In this document: in pieces, positions 1-10,873 of the stretch
Layout: each line of letters starts with the position of its first letter
Position numbering within the stretch: the stretch's first letter is position 1
Assembly (NCBI GenBank): GCA_015680685.1
Contig: MNCI01022658.1
Span: 68,751 to 130,750, forward strand
DNA length: 62,000 bases
Source: Gnetum montanum
Taxonomy: Eukaryota > Streptophyta > Gnetopsida > Gnetales > Gnetaceae
Reading direction: 5' to 3'
Notes under the pieces: generated by a model
The model's input: only the letters and a program-made list of their open reading frames with translations
Told to the model about the DNA's origin: nothing
Databases searched by the model: none
Position numbers and translations under genes: made by a program

Positions 1-670
1 ATTGAATTTGGTTTTAATGATCTATACCATACTTTTGCTTGGTCAACGAGTGTCATGGGAAAGAGCTTAAGTTTTTTCCACCCATTATCAATGTTATTTC
101 ATGTGTAGGCATCGTAGAAGGCTTGTAAATGTTGATACGGATCTAAGTCATGGCATCTTGGAAAATGGGGAAAGTTGTTTAAATCGAGCCTGGGTAGACA
201 GCTCTCTTTACAATGCCTACGAGAGATTNTTGTGAGTTGGGATGATGTTTCCTTCGTTTATGTTGGCGTTCTTGATTTTCTTTGTGAGCTTGATTTTTAG
301 TTCTACGTCGATCCCTTGAAAGATAGTCATCTATGTCACAATCTGACATTGAAGGAGTAGAGGAAGAGAAGGAACTGTAAAACTTGTTATGACTTTTGTA
401 AGTCTTCTAATCATCCCCAAGTAAATTCTTGTTAGTTATTGAGAAGGTCCTAGGCCTTTTGGGCCTCCTCATTCTATGGGATGTCTCATCCTCACTAGAG
501 GTGTCAGAGTTGGACAACAAGAGTCTTCGAGTATCATTGGGGTGTTCATAAACATAGGGGACTCCTGCATAAGGTTGAGTACTCCAATCTTCATTGTCAT
601 CTAATTCGTTGGTTCTCCAATGAACTGCCTCACCAAATGTGGCAATATTCTAGTCTTGTAGGAGAGGCAT
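1..670 (-). pseudogene. gag N-terminal part, degraded, truncated by window edge
   Basis: Reading the minus strand from the ATG at 670 gives a protein closely related to the gag start of element C (ATG at 36725), including the shared peptide AVHWRTNELDDNEDWS and a later SYLPRLDLNNFSKF-like region near the left edge. A Ser-rich, Arg/Lys-rich stretch lies between. Several in-frame stops and an N at 229 break it. It would encode the N-terminal domain of the Ty3/gypsy structural polyprotein; the capsid core is outside the window. Confidence 0.7.
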
Positions 671-791
671 GGTTGTGAAACTGTGTGATAATTCGTATGT
701 GACTTTTTGTAATTATTTCTTCTTAAAAGATATACCATTAATTCCTATACAGCGACCTTGTATGATATAACTAATCTAGATAACTAGCATT

Positions 792-810
792 GTCCCTGGC
801 AACGATGCCA
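792..810 (-). promoter_or_regulatory. Primer-binding site (tRNA-Asp type)
   Basis: On the minus strand the sequence TGGCATCGTTGCCAGGGAC begins one base after the LTR end. It differs at few positions from TGGCGCCGTTGCCGGGGA, the complement of the 3' end of plant tRNA-Asp, the usual Athila primer. Confidence 0.75.
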
Positions 811-811
811 A

Positions 812-1636
812 TGATGAGTGGCGAGGTACCCTTACACTCAACCATACGAATACGAGCGTTCTCACACGTGATCTAGTTGAACTCCATAGATAAACTAGTT
901 GTGGCACCTAGACAGTTATCCTTAGGTCACAGTTCGCTGTCTTCCCACCTGGACTAGTATTATATTTGTCACGTATGGGTTAGTCTACAGTGAGGTGTAT
1001 GATGGGTTTCCTAATCTAATGCTACTCTTGAAGGCAATAGAAAGTAATATTATCTAAGCTAAGAGAGAAAGGATAAAAGAATTTAACCTAGCCTAGGTGC
1101 GATGAGCATCCATTCCTTGATTATCCATACACATCTTAGACTTCGTGCACAACTACCACTGGGATTACCAAGCGCAGATCCTAGGTACGCTACTGGGTTA
1201 TCAAGTAGTCACACTTACATGCTCGTAATCAAGTCGTACTCATTCCACGTTCTAACATGGGATAAGGGTGAGAGAGATTAATTAGGAAAGTAGTAAATAA
1301 AAATTAAATAAATAAATAAACAAAGTGAATGTTGCAATGATGAAGTAATCTCGATCTTTATTTCTGGTCATGTGCATGTCCAAGTACGTCACACTTGAAT
1401 AAAGGATGTCGTACAATTACATTCACCACACTACAGGCAGACACTGAAAAATATTCTAACTCTGGAGGGACAAAACTACCATAGTCTGGCTACAATCTAA
1501 AATAAAACTGAGAAACAAGGGAGAGCCACATCTTATTTATAGATTTGGTGGTGCGACGTAATATCGCGTACGTGATATCGCAGCCCATGCGATATCACGG
1601 TAGTGATATCACAGCCAGCAAATTCATGACTCATCA
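812..1636 (-). repeat. 5' LTR of element C-prime
   Basis: An 825-bp LTR that begins TGATGAG and ends CTCATCA on the minus strand. It has a TATAAATA box (complement at 1534-1541), ATATC/GATATC repeats near its start (1560, 1574, 1591, 1605) and an AATAAAGA poly(A)-like signal, matching the LTRs of element C in order. Confidence 0.85.
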
Positions 1637-1885
1637 CTTAGTTCTCCTTACCTTCCCCTATTAGCATAAGACATTAAAAAGATAAAAGATATGAAAATCA
1701 TATACCTCAAGCTTACTTAACCATACAGCCATGACAATACAAGTAAGTTTGGGAAGACAATGATTGATTAACCTTAAGTGTTCCATTAGGGCATGTAAGC
1801 ACTTAGTCCTTGGAGTTCGACTGGATCGCTCGTGAAACGCTTGTATTCATATGGTTTGAGTGTAGGGGTACCTTGCCACTCATCA
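1637..1885 (+). repeat. 5' LTR remnant of element A (last 249 bp)
   Basis: Aligns almost end to end with 7998-8245 of the 3' LTR, from CTTAGTTCTCC to the terminal CTCATCA. Its 5' part is displaced by element C-prime. Confidence 0.85.
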
Positions 1886-1886
1886 T

Positions 1887-1905
1887 TGGTGCCATTTCCG
1901 GGGAC
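1887..1905 (+). promoter_or_regulatory. Primer-binding site of element A (tRNA-Asp type)
   Basis: TGGTGCCATTTCCGGGGAC starts two bases after the LTR end. It matches the tRNA-Asp complement TGGCGCCGTTGCCGGGGA with changes that are all transitions or near-transitions. Confidence 0.75.
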
Positions 1906-2015
1906 TTAATTGTTTGTGTGCTACGTAGAACATAGGAAATCATCCATATCATTGGAACACTAGAATGAACCCTTAGGGTTAATCAAGAAAAGATAAGACA
2001 ACGGTAAATCGCACA

Positions 2016-3958
2016 TTGAACAAGACGAAAATGTCTTCTTCTTCGCACAAAAGCACTTCACAGCCTAGGACTAACACAAGAGATAGTCAATGGCATAACA
2101 CACGTAACCAAGATCTACTAGTTCCTCAACAATTCCATGTGGTATATATTCATCATGATGAGTATGTACTCGACTTTACCTTTATTCTCCATCAAGATGA
2201 AAAACTGTGTTGGAGAGACTTGGAGGGTAACATAGTGTTGCCTCCAGACCGATCAGTCCCCAACATGCTCCTTCGCATTCTCACACGAATAGACATGCCA
2301 CATTTATATGCAGAATATGTTGCATGCAATCATGACACAAGGGACTACCATCCCACAGAAGCGCAACGTCAAAGGGACTTGCAACAGGAGAGATATCATA
2401 CATCCTCGAAGGTTAAATGACCCTATAATGCTTCGCATGTCTTGAGTGAAATTGAGGGTGGTGAACCTGCTTCAATAGGTTCCCCAGCAAATGATGTTCC
2501 CCCTCCTAACGACGATCAGGAGGTAGTGTATCAAAACCTCCACTCCACGGTTCACAATCCTGGTTCTGATCCCCATGAACACAAAGTGTTCAACGAGGGA
2601 ACACAAACACACAATAAGGGTAGACGTTTTGATCGTAATCACGATCAAGGCCATAGCCACCAAAGACAAGGTAGAAAACACTATCATGGTGATGGTTCTC
2701 CTTCTTCTTCACCTTCATTGTCACATTCATCCTCTCCTTCAGTGTCCGAACGCAATCATAAGGAACCTAACCATGAGGATAAAGGTAAACAGAGTGAAAA
2801 ACATTGACGAGATAGTCAAGAATGAGGACGAGGAAACTCTAAGGAATCAAGGCATGGAAGAAGGGAGAGTAGGGAACTGTGTAGACACCATAGACACTAT
2901 GAACAAGATGACCACGAAGAACCCCTACTCGCAACTAGAAGCATGCTAGACATAACGGAGGCCATAAGAGTTCCCACAAGGCACCAAAAAGATAGTAGGA
3001 TCAAGAAGTTAGACATGAATAACATCCCACGATTTAAGGGGGGATACAATGCTGATCCTCAAAATCACCTACAAGCATTCCACGATGCATGTGCCTTGTA
3101 GAACATAGAAAACGAATGGCAAAAACCAAAGTTGTTCCCAAGGGCACTAGTAAAAGAAGCTGAAAGCTGGTATCGGTCCTTAGAACCAGAATCCATTCGG
3201 AGATGGAGTACGATGTTAGAACTGTTTAATGATAAGTACCAAACATACTCTTGAGTGTCTAACCTGTGAAAGCAAATCCAAGGATGGAAACAGGGAAATC
3301 AAGAGCCCTTGGATGCTGCCATGGGCTATTATTATGCACTATTACATCATTGCCCTAGCCATGGTTATTTGCAGCAGGATCAACTACGCCATCTCGTAGA
3401 TGGACTTAGGCATGAAATAAGGAGAACCCTTGGAACGTATGCCCAATGGAGATTATCGGACTTAGGTCTCATCAAATCCATAAATTGCTAGAGCAACTAG
3501 CCAAAGAAGAAGGGAAGCTACATAAGAGAGAAAGTGTGAAAGAGCACAACTGAGATCCTTCCCTCTGAAAAAGGGGAGTGGGATTCTGTGAGGAGGAGAA
3601 AGAGTCACCACTTGAAGAGATGGTGAATAGGAAAACCTTGCCGCTCCAAAAATTAACAACAGAGATATCGAAAAAGGTAGACCAAATGTGGAACTCCCTG
3701 GATAGTAGGTTCGAAACTATTCTTAAAATCGTAGAGGAGTCTAGGGAGCGAGGTAGTGACTATGACAAAAAGAAAAAGAGAGAAGTGGACAATGCATGTA
3801 ACAAAGGTAAGGGTAAAATGGCCATCACCGAAGAGGTTGTGGATTTAGATACAGAAAATGACGGTGGATGTGAGATATGCCAATACGACCATCCTAAGGG
3901 ATGTTGCCCAGTGATCTCGCATCTACAAGAGTTTGGGGTGTATGCACTCAACCCATGA
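2016..3958 (+). pseudogene. gag: gag of element A, broken by stops and one frameshift
   Basis: One frame runs from the ATG at 2016 to about 3470 with in-frame stops near 2418, 2805, 3101, 3253 and 3268; the frame then shifts and continues to 3958. In order: a conserved N-terminal domain (VVYIHHDEYVLDFTFILHQD at about residues 43-62), a Ser/His-rich spacer, the retrotransposon capsid core from 3015 (IPRFKGGYNADPQNHLQAFH; later SWYRSLEPESIRRW and LDAAMGYYYALLHHC), a charged coiled-coil-like stretch, and a zinc knuckle CEICQYDHPKGCC of form CX2CX3HX4C at about 3870-3910. Gag packages the element RNA in cytoplasmic particles. Close homologues: element B 16855-18640 and element C 36725-39590. Confidence 0.85.
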
Positions 3959-4590
3959 CTTAACAAATAGCAAGCACCTCGACGGTTACCTTATCGCCAA
4001 GGTAACGCAAGGCAGTTTTACCAACCTTCAATGTATTATCTAAGTGGAAATCCACCATAACCTATTGAGCAACACCAACAGTGGCAATATCCACAATCAT
4101 GGGGGATGCCACCACCAAGGCAACAATACCCCTACCGGCAACCAGATCCATATGGCTACTACGTGCAGTAGCCAATCTCTCCACATGACTCTGTTGGTCA
4201 CGTGACACCACAACGTCACTACCAAGCTTGGGAGTGTTATAGGAGTGTTATAGGGGAGACAATCCATAGACATACCATCCTCCAAATCCATCCGCAACTC
4301 TCACACCGATAGCTCCACTACCACCCACTCCAGCAATGCAAGGGGAACTCCCCACTCAACCACAGCAATGTAATGCTACGAGGGCTGTGAATCTTCAACC
4401 CACTACTGGTTCTGACAACTATATGAAGAGAAGACATTTCTTCAGAACCAACAGTCAAACCAAGCCCTCACAACCACAAGTGGTTGAATCTTTGAACACC
4501 TCTCCATCAAATAAGGCTTTAGAGCTCCCTTCAAACCAAAAATCGTGCTCAATGCACACGGTTATGTTAACACATGTCGTTACTGACTAG
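3959..4590 (+). other. Pro/Gln/Tyr-rich gag-pol linker of element A
   Basis: Low-complexity coding-like sequence with many CCA, CAA and TAC codons, split across frames (for instance 4336-4588 is open). The same linker follows the knuckle in B (18660-18900) and C (38900-39590), so it belongs to the polyprotein. No catalytic motif is visible. Confidence 0.5.
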
Positions 4591-5367
4591 ATTAAGGTGG
4601 GCCACCTTCCCAAGAAATTCTCTGATCCTGGAAACCCTCTAATCTATCTCCAAGTTGCTGGGAATGAACCATGTAAAGCTCTTCTGGACTCAGGTTTCGA
4701 AGTCAACCTAATATCATAAGAGATGTACAAAGCCTGGAACCTGCCTAAATTAAAGAAGAGCAATATTTGACTTAAGCTAGTTGACTAGTCCATCATTGTC
4801 CCCTTGGGACTAGTGGAGGACATCGTTACCATTGTGTGTGGGTGGTCGTATCCAACTGATTTCCTAGTGATACAGGTAAATAATGATAAAGGGGACTTCC
4901 CAATAATAATGGGAAGGGCATGGCTAAGTACCATAAATGCATGCCTAGGAATCTGTGATCTTTTCCTAGAAATATCTAAGGAAAACACTTTTGGAAAGAT
5001 CGAGAAGAAGAAAGTTCCATGCATCACATACAGTGATACAGGGTGTGATTGCATACAGAAATGTTCAACATTGCCTCCATGCAACCGGTGTGCACAAGAA
5101 AGTAACATACAAAAGTGCCTGTATGTAGCAACCACACAACAAGAAGATACCCAGTGGTTGATAGTTGATCAAGAGAGCAACTTACCAATGTGCATGGAAA
5201 TAACTGAGGGAACAACTTGTGCTCACATCGAAAGCATAGATACACTAGAGCAAGAGCATCACCAACTTCCAAACCTTAACCTGAAAACATCAATTGGGAG
5301 AAGTTGGAAACTCCTAAAAAATTTAAACAGGCACCTCGATAAGGGATTGCTAGTCAATATGCAATAG
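4591..5367 (+). pseudogene. Retropepsin-like aspartic protease of element A plus downstream Cys-rich segment
   Basis: The translation contains PCKALLDSGFEVNLIS, the catalytic DSG loop of retropepsins, and later DFPIIMGRAWLSTINA, matching the family's hydrophobic-hydrophobic-GR-x-W segment. Stops lie between these motifs (near 4720, 4770 and 4786). After 5000 an open stretch to 5366 is rich in Cys (ITYSDTGCDCIQKC, TLPPCNRCAQ) and I do not recognise it. The enzyme would process gag-pol in the particle. RT should follow but the sequence moves directly into 3' non-coding DNA. Confidence 0.75.
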
Positions 5368-5461
5368 ATCAAACCTTACCATGAATCTAGAATGGTCAAT
5401 GCACATAATACCTTTGAGAAAGGATGACCCTGCTCATTATTTCGAATCTCCCCCTTCTAAC

Positions 5462-5474
5462 TCAATCATGGGGG
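5462..5474 (+). promoter_or_regulatory. Internal PPT-like motif of element A
   Basis: TCAATCATGGGGG here is identical to 7406-7418, the sequence that forms the terminal polypurine tract of the same element. Elements B and C also carry an internal copy of their own terminal version after the coding region. Confidence 0.5.
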
Positions 5475-7007
5475 AGATGGCCACCTCTGTTGATCAATTG
5501 AGGCCCTCAGTTCCTTTTTAAGTTTTTTTTACACATTTTTGTTTTACAAATTTCTTTAACTTTTCTTGTTTTTTTTTTGCAACATAGTTTATACTCTTTC
5601 CTTTCTTTGTGTGGTTGTTTATTTTGTTAGTTCTGTCACCTAATAAGTGCTCCTGATGGTGGTATGAACTGTAGTTCTTTGATTGCTAATGTTTGGTTTT
5701 TACATTTTAGTTATAATGTTGATATTAAGGTATGGTTCTTTTGATATAGCAGGTAATGAGTCCACGTCATCCATGCCTCCATGAATTTCTATGGTCTCTC
5801 TTGGCTTGGAATTGTACAGTTCCTTTCTTAATAATAGAACTATCAATGAATTGGTGACTAAGCATTTCTCAAACTGAGAAAGGACTCAAGGATTGAAAAG
5901 GGTGTGACTTCAAGGGGATTTGATGCATTTGTGTTGGCCATTCTCTTAGGTGCTTAAATGCTTTTTTCTTGGGGTTTCCTTAGCATTCCAACGTTGCTCC
6001 ATTATCGGGAAGCTGAGCTAATAAAAATAATAAGTCTTTGCATGGTGTGGTTCTCACACAAAAAAAAAAGCAACAAACACAATGAAAATTCAAAGCACAC
6101 CCCTTAGAAAAAATAATCATCTGGGCTATAAGCACTGGTTATGGAACTAAACAAATGTGTTCTCTCTAACTAAGGCCCTTTCTCACTCCCTACTTTTTCC
6201 TTTTTTGTTTCTTTGTAATGGTGGTGACTCTTTGGCGGAAGCATTCTTGCTACTTCAGGTNCGTAATGGTGGTGACTCTTTGGCGGAAGCATTCTTGCTA
6301 CTTCAGGTGGATGGATTGGCCAAGTGTATTCATGTGAAGTCACTAGATGTGGATTGTTTGAGATTGGATTTGGAATGAGATCTACTAAGTCACATTAACC
6401 ATACATACACAAAGGGTTGTACACCACCTCATTCTTGGGACTCCATTCCATCCTCTTGTCCTCATCATTCTTTCTCCATTTTCCACCTCATTGCCAGTTG
6501 TATCAATAGTCTATATTTTGGTTGAAGCATTATTTTCTTTTTGGTAAATGCTTGTGGTTAAGACTTTAACTCTTGCTTCCGAATGGCATTTCCAGAGCCT
6601 ACAGACTCTTTGAATGTGGGATTGTCAGGGCATTAACGACATGAGCCTGCTTTGGGGAGGACCCACTGGCATTCCTACTTGGTGCATCAGTTAACTTCTT
6701 TCCCTTAAACATTTCCACAATCAACATTTATTTTGTTCATTTCCACCTCTGATATCCATTTTATCAGCGTTGCCGTTGTTTCTTTTTCTCCATATTTCTT
6801 ATTCCTTTTATTTTTCCATTCTATCACTATTGGAGGATCGCTCTTAGTCATGGGGGTCCTGGTCCAATTTTTTCAATTTCCTCCTAACCTATAAACCTTG
6901 GGTAGTCACCAGTGTTATATCTTTAGAATCCGTATTAGCCATATCACAACTCAGCGAATGGACCTTACACCGAGGCAAGGTATCAACTACATTATGATTT
7001 ATTTACC
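5475..7007 (+). other. Long 3' non-coding region of element A
   Basis: T-rich for the first 150 bases, then sequence colinear with 21589-23210 of element B, for example the block around GTGTGACTTCAAGGGGA (near 5905 in A, 22147 in B, 40047 in C). No long open frame. An N at 6261 separates two identical 46-base copies (6215-6260 and 6263-6308), which looks like an unmerged contig overlap rather than biology. Confidence 0.7.
6647..6668 (+). promoter_or_regulatory. Conserved purine-rich block GCTTTGGGGAGGA (element A)
   Basis: GCTTTGGGGAGGA followed by CCCACT. The same block lies at 22847-22867 in B and 40723-40744 in C, in otherwise diverged non-coding sequence, about 390-440 bases before the splice-acceptor-like site in each. 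Confidence 0.5.
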
Positions 7008-7039
7008 CTTGCTAATATATGACTGTGTTGTGTGTGCAG
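7008..7039 (+). promoter_or_regulatory. Splice-acceptor-like site of element A
   Basis: CTAAT (branch-point-like) followed 23 bases later by TGTGTGCAG and immediately an ATG at 7040. The equivalent positions in B (23211-23240) and C (41138-41164) keep CTAAT, a T/G-rich run and an AG. Confidence 0.45.
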
Positions 7040-7405
7040 ATGGTAGTCATACAACAATGGACTGGAGCTGGAGGAAACACTTAGGATGGACTAGTGCTAG
7101 AACAGTCATGCAAGGAAGAAGATCGATGGCGCACTTATGGATGATCAATGGAAAGCTCAATCATGGTGTCGGCAGCAACAAACTTCTTCTCTCTCTCTTC
7201 TCTCTTCTCTCTTCTCTCTCAGCTACCAAATAAGGCTGGATGTCAAATGTATATAGTGTTCTCTTTTGTGTTCATGAACACTAATATTGCCATATATTGT
7301 AATGATGATATGTTCATGTGTTACCCATTCACCATTAGTGTCATTCAAGTTAATAATCCCATACCTTCTTAATATTTTGTAAGGAACTCGAGGATGAGTT
7401 TTCAT

Positions 7406-7420
7406 TCAATCATGGGGGTA
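7406..7420 (+). promoter_or_regulatory. Polypurine tract of element A
   Basis: TCAATCATGGGGGTA directly abuts the TGATGAG start of the 3' LTR, as expected for the plus-strand primer of reverse transcription. Confidence 0.75.
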
Positions 7421-8245
7421 TGATGAGCTGCGATATCGCATACGGGATATTGCGTACGCGATATTGCGTCCACCCTCCTATATCGCGTATGTGATATCGT
7501 GGCCTGCCTCAATTTCTATAAATAAGAGACAGCTTTCCTTGTTCTAGCAATAAGACTTAGACCCATAGCTAAACTCTTGCAGTTTTACCATTCCAGAGTT
7601 AGAATAATTTCCATGTGCCCGCAGTAGGAGTCTTAAAGTGAATGGATCTTTATTCAAGCAAATTGTACCTGAGCACACATCTGTGTACGACAATAAAGAC
7701 GAACTTTATGATAAACCTTGCAGCATGTGGATTAAGCTAAATAGTAATTAATTATTGTTGAATGTTTAAATGCTTTCCTAGTTAATTAATCTCTCTCAAC
7801 CCTTAACTCTCCTAGTTAAGTACACTCAGTATGACCACTTCGAGCATGTGTGTAGCACTTGGTAACCCAGTGACGATTAGCATTTGGTAATCCCAGTAGC
7901 GTTGCACTGGTTCAGGATTTGTGCGGCAAGTGGGAACAGATATTGGTGTTAGGAACTATTAGAACTTAGTTAGTAAATAGTTAACGAAATTTAGTCACTT
8001 AGTTCTCCTTACCTTCCCCTATTAGCATAAGACATTAAAAAGATAAAAGATATAAAAATCATATACCTCAAGCTTACTTAACCATACAATCGTCACAATA
8101 CAAGTAAGTTTGGGAAGACAACGATTGATTAACCTTAAGTGTTTCGTTAGGGTGTGTAAGCACTTAGTCCTTGGAGCTTGACTGGATCGCGCGTGAAATG
8201 CTCGTATTTGTATGGTTGAGTGTAGGGGTACCTCGCCACTCATCA
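7421..8245 (+). repeat. 3' LTR of element A
   Basis: 825 bp, TGATGAG...CTCATCA. GATATC-like sequences recur at 7432, 7446, 7460, 7479 and 7493 (spacing 14, 14, 19, 14). TATAAATA at 7517-7524 and AATAAAGA near 7691 mark a promoter and a poly(A)-like signal. Confidence 0.85.
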
Positions 8246-8250
8246 ATTTG

Positions 8251-8908
8251 TATGGTTAAGAGTGATTGAGTCATATGATAGTGATGTTGTTGTGATCATA
8301 ACTAAAATAATATTAAAATTTTAATAGATTAAAATTATAAATAATAAAGTCTAAGTACAATAAATAAATTTAGCCTAGCCTATGCATAGAGTATCCATTC
8401 TCAACTCACCATACACATCGTGAACATACATTAGGATTATCAAATGTTAACAAGTTTATGCTTGGAGCTGATCATACTCATGTGGTGTAATAAAATATGA
8501 TGAAAAATAAAATAATTAAGTGAGTTCTTAAAATTTAATGAAATAATTAAAAATAAATTTTTGTTAAGACAATTATTAAACTATGCCAAGTGCTACAATA
8601 AAGGTAAATAGATCTTAATCTTATTACTTTCATGAAAATGTGTTCAGGTACATAATCACTCAAATAAGGCTTCGAACAATCCACTTAGTTCACTCTACAA
8701 GCACTCAATAATAAATTCTAACTTTTGCAAAATAAACTATAAGAGTTCAACTACATTACTAACCAAAGGTGTCATAAATATGATGGGTGTATGCAATCAC
8801 ATAGGCATTTGTTGTCACTATGTCAATGCTGCTATGTTGATGGAAGTGTCCATGCATCAACATTACTATGTCAACAAAGTTAACAAAATCAAGACTCATT
8901 AGATATGA
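8251..8908 (-). repeat. Degenerate minus-strand LTR of the A/C type
   Basis: The reverse complement shows the family landmarks in order: an AATGAGTC start near 8905, GTTAGAATTTATTATTGAG, an AATAAGATTAAGATC segment like the LTR-C sequence, and GTGTATGGTGAGTTGAGAATG before TAGGCTAGGC. Heavily AT-shifted; the terminal part is missing. Confidence 0.5.
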
Positions 8909-8962
8909 TCTTGTTAAAACTATTTTCTAAATCTATAAAAAAACAAAAACATACAAGTTAGT

Positions 8963-9050
8963 AATGAGTGGTGAGGTACCCCTACGCCCAACCATATGAA
9001 TCACTAAGGCATTTATGTGAGATTCGGTTAAATTTTGTGGACCTATAGTT
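8963..9050 (-). repeat. Minus-strand LTR end fragment
   Basis: TAATGAGTGGTGAGGTACCC and the following 70 bases match the minus-strand start of LTR C-prime (812-900). It ends abruptly where the plus-strand ORF3 fragment of element D begins, so the junction is a rearrangement. Confidence 0.6.
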
Positions 9051-9065
9051 CTTTAGTACACTTTT

Positions 9066-9700
9066 GTATAGTCTCACACTGGTCCATCTAGCAAAACTCA
9101 AGATCAAGGATCTACAAATTGAGGATCTTACCAAGTACATGGAGTTGGAAAATTTGTGATACACCAACTTGGCCATGTCAATAGTAGGAAGACCTAGGAG
9201 TGAATTTGAGTAGCAACCAACAACACTTTACTCAATGCATGGAAAGGAGTTTGTAGACAAGAATGATGCATAACGGAAATTGCATATTTCTAATTTAGAA
9301 GTCTAAGTAGTCAAGGCTAGTTATCATGATCAAAAGGATGTAGTAGAAAACTTTGTCAAGAGAATAAATTACTCTCATGATTTGCAAAAATTGGACAAAT
9401 ATTTTGAAATTAATAGAAAATAATTTGTAGCATGATAAGGACAATGAGTTATTTCCAAGATTGCCACATCCTTAAGAAGTGCCTACAACTAAGAATCTTA
9501 TAAATTTAGCAGGACTCATTAATCATCCCAACACTGAGGAGGAGAAACTAAGTGTCTTGTTGAAACATTTTCACATAAGAAAGTTCATAGCATTATGAAA
9601 GTAGTCTTAGGAATCACCGAAGTAATAGAAGTCATTGCCACTAAGAACAACATGAAGATCTACATCAATCTTTTTTTGTGAACTTGGTAGTGTATCTAGT
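9066..9700 (+). pseudogene. ORF3 C-terminal fragment (element D)
   Basis: The translation LTKYMELENL, then a Lys/Glu-rich helix and NELFPRLPHP, aligns with LIEYMELANL and NQMFPQLPYP in ORF3 of element C (about 43400-43760). Many stops. The sequence is coiled-coil-like throughout; it has no enzyme motif. Confidence 0.6.
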
Positions 9701-9868
9701 TTTGTCATTCATTATCATTGATGTTTCACATGATCTTTATTGTAATCCACTTGAATTAAGATGTACCACTTATAGTATGTTGTATATGTATAACTCCATA
9801 CTTTTGGAACAACTCTATCCTCCTTCTATGTTAACTTGAGGACAAGTTTTTAGTCAATGATAGGGGTA

Positions 9869-10725
9869 TGATAAATTGAAGTTTTGTATTGCAAGCATGA
9901 TATCATAGCTAAAATTTCATAGTTGTGATGTCATAGCTTTTTCTACAATGTTACAAATACAATGTGGTGGCCTAAGGTTATGCCTATAAATATGAGTCCA
10001 TTGTCATGTCAAACTCATCTTTCGGTCAACCTAGTAGCATAAATCTTGCAATTTTATTTCTTGAAGTTTGTATTAATTTTGAGTGCCTACAATATGGTGA
10101 TAAACAGTTGTCTAACATTTTTATTCAAGTGGAGTATACCTAGACGTACTTCATGTCAAGCAATAGGAATTGAGATTATTCTTCACCATTGTAGCATTTC
10201 ACTTAGACTAGATTTACTTTTCACTTACATTTTACATTTCTAATATCATTTACATTTCTCATATTCATTAGTTACTTGGTAGAATAAGTATCATTAATTT
10301 CAAGTACACAAATATAATCATCTGGTAGCATAGTAGTGACGTAGCTTGATTTGCTCAGTATAAGGTCACTTGATAAGCCCAATAATGGTTATATTAGCCT
10401 AGGCCATGTATGATAAGTTAGGACCAAATAGTTATTACCATTAAGCTAGTTAGCAAATTATCTCTATTTTTCCTTAGTTAATACATTTTACATTCATTCC
10501 ATTATTTCCTACCTTAGCACTTTGAGAGCCAACCAACATCATTTAATCATATGCCTTACCAAGAGTTAGATCATACATCATGATTTCTACTAACTTTGGT
10601 GAAAAGACATGATCATAAACTTACCTTCAACATGCTAGTATACAATATTCTCCTATTTACAAATTACAATCTAGTCACATGTGTGTGCTTGTACTTGCAT
10701 AGTTAGGTATTGGGAACTCTCATCA
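9869..10725 (+). repeat. 3' LTR of element D
   Basis: Begins TGATAAATTG after TAGGGGTA and ends AACTCTCATCA. TATAAATA at 9985-9992. Overall structure follows LTRs A and C but the sequence is strongly diverged. Confidence 0.65.
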
Positions 10726-10873
10726 CCCATCATTATTATTACTTTTTTAAGTTATGAATTTGAAATATCTTTTCTCTGGTTTCAATTTTTTAGTTTTAAA
10801 GCCATGGTTTAAAAATATCAATAAATTTATCATTTTTTAAATTTGTATATCAATTAATTTTCTTTATCCTAAC

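Larger units (their letters stand above)
1..1636 (-). mobile_element. 5' part of minus-strand Athila-type LTR retrotransposon (element C-prime)
   Basis: A 5' LTR (812-1636), a primer-binding site (792-810) and the start of gag (670 down to 1) lie in order on the minus strand; the rest is off the left edge. The internal part is closely similar to element C at 36585-37000 read in reverse. It abuts, at 1636/1637, the last 249 bases of the LTR of element A. The position equivalent to the break in A's complete 3' LTR is 7997/7998, so C-prime appears to be inserted inside A's 5' LTR. The target-site duplication cannot be checked because the other end is outside the window. Confidence 0.85.
1637..8245 (+). 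mobile_element. Element A: Athila-type retrotransposon with gag and protease but no RT or integrase
   Basis: The 3' 249 bp of the 5' LTR, a tRNA-Asp-type primer site, gag, an aspartic protease, a long non-coding 3' region, a PPT and a complete 3' LTR follow in order. The coding region jumps from just after protease (about 5370) to the motif that in element B follows integrase (21576), so about 2.6 kb of RT, RNase H and integrase is absent. Either an internal deletion or a non-autonomous family explains this. The upstream rest of the 5' LTR lies beyond element C-prime and is outside the window; the base after the 3' LTR is ATTTG, so a TSD cannot be tested. Confidence 0.85.
9060..10725 (+). mobile_element. 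Element D: 3' end of an Athila-type element (ORF3 tail, PPT, LTR)
   Basis: The C-terminal part of ORF3 (about 9066-9700), about 160 bases of spacer, a polypurine tract (9861-9868) and an LTR (9869-10725) occur in the same order as in element C. Everything upstream is lost at the rearrangement near 9050. Confidence 0.7.
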
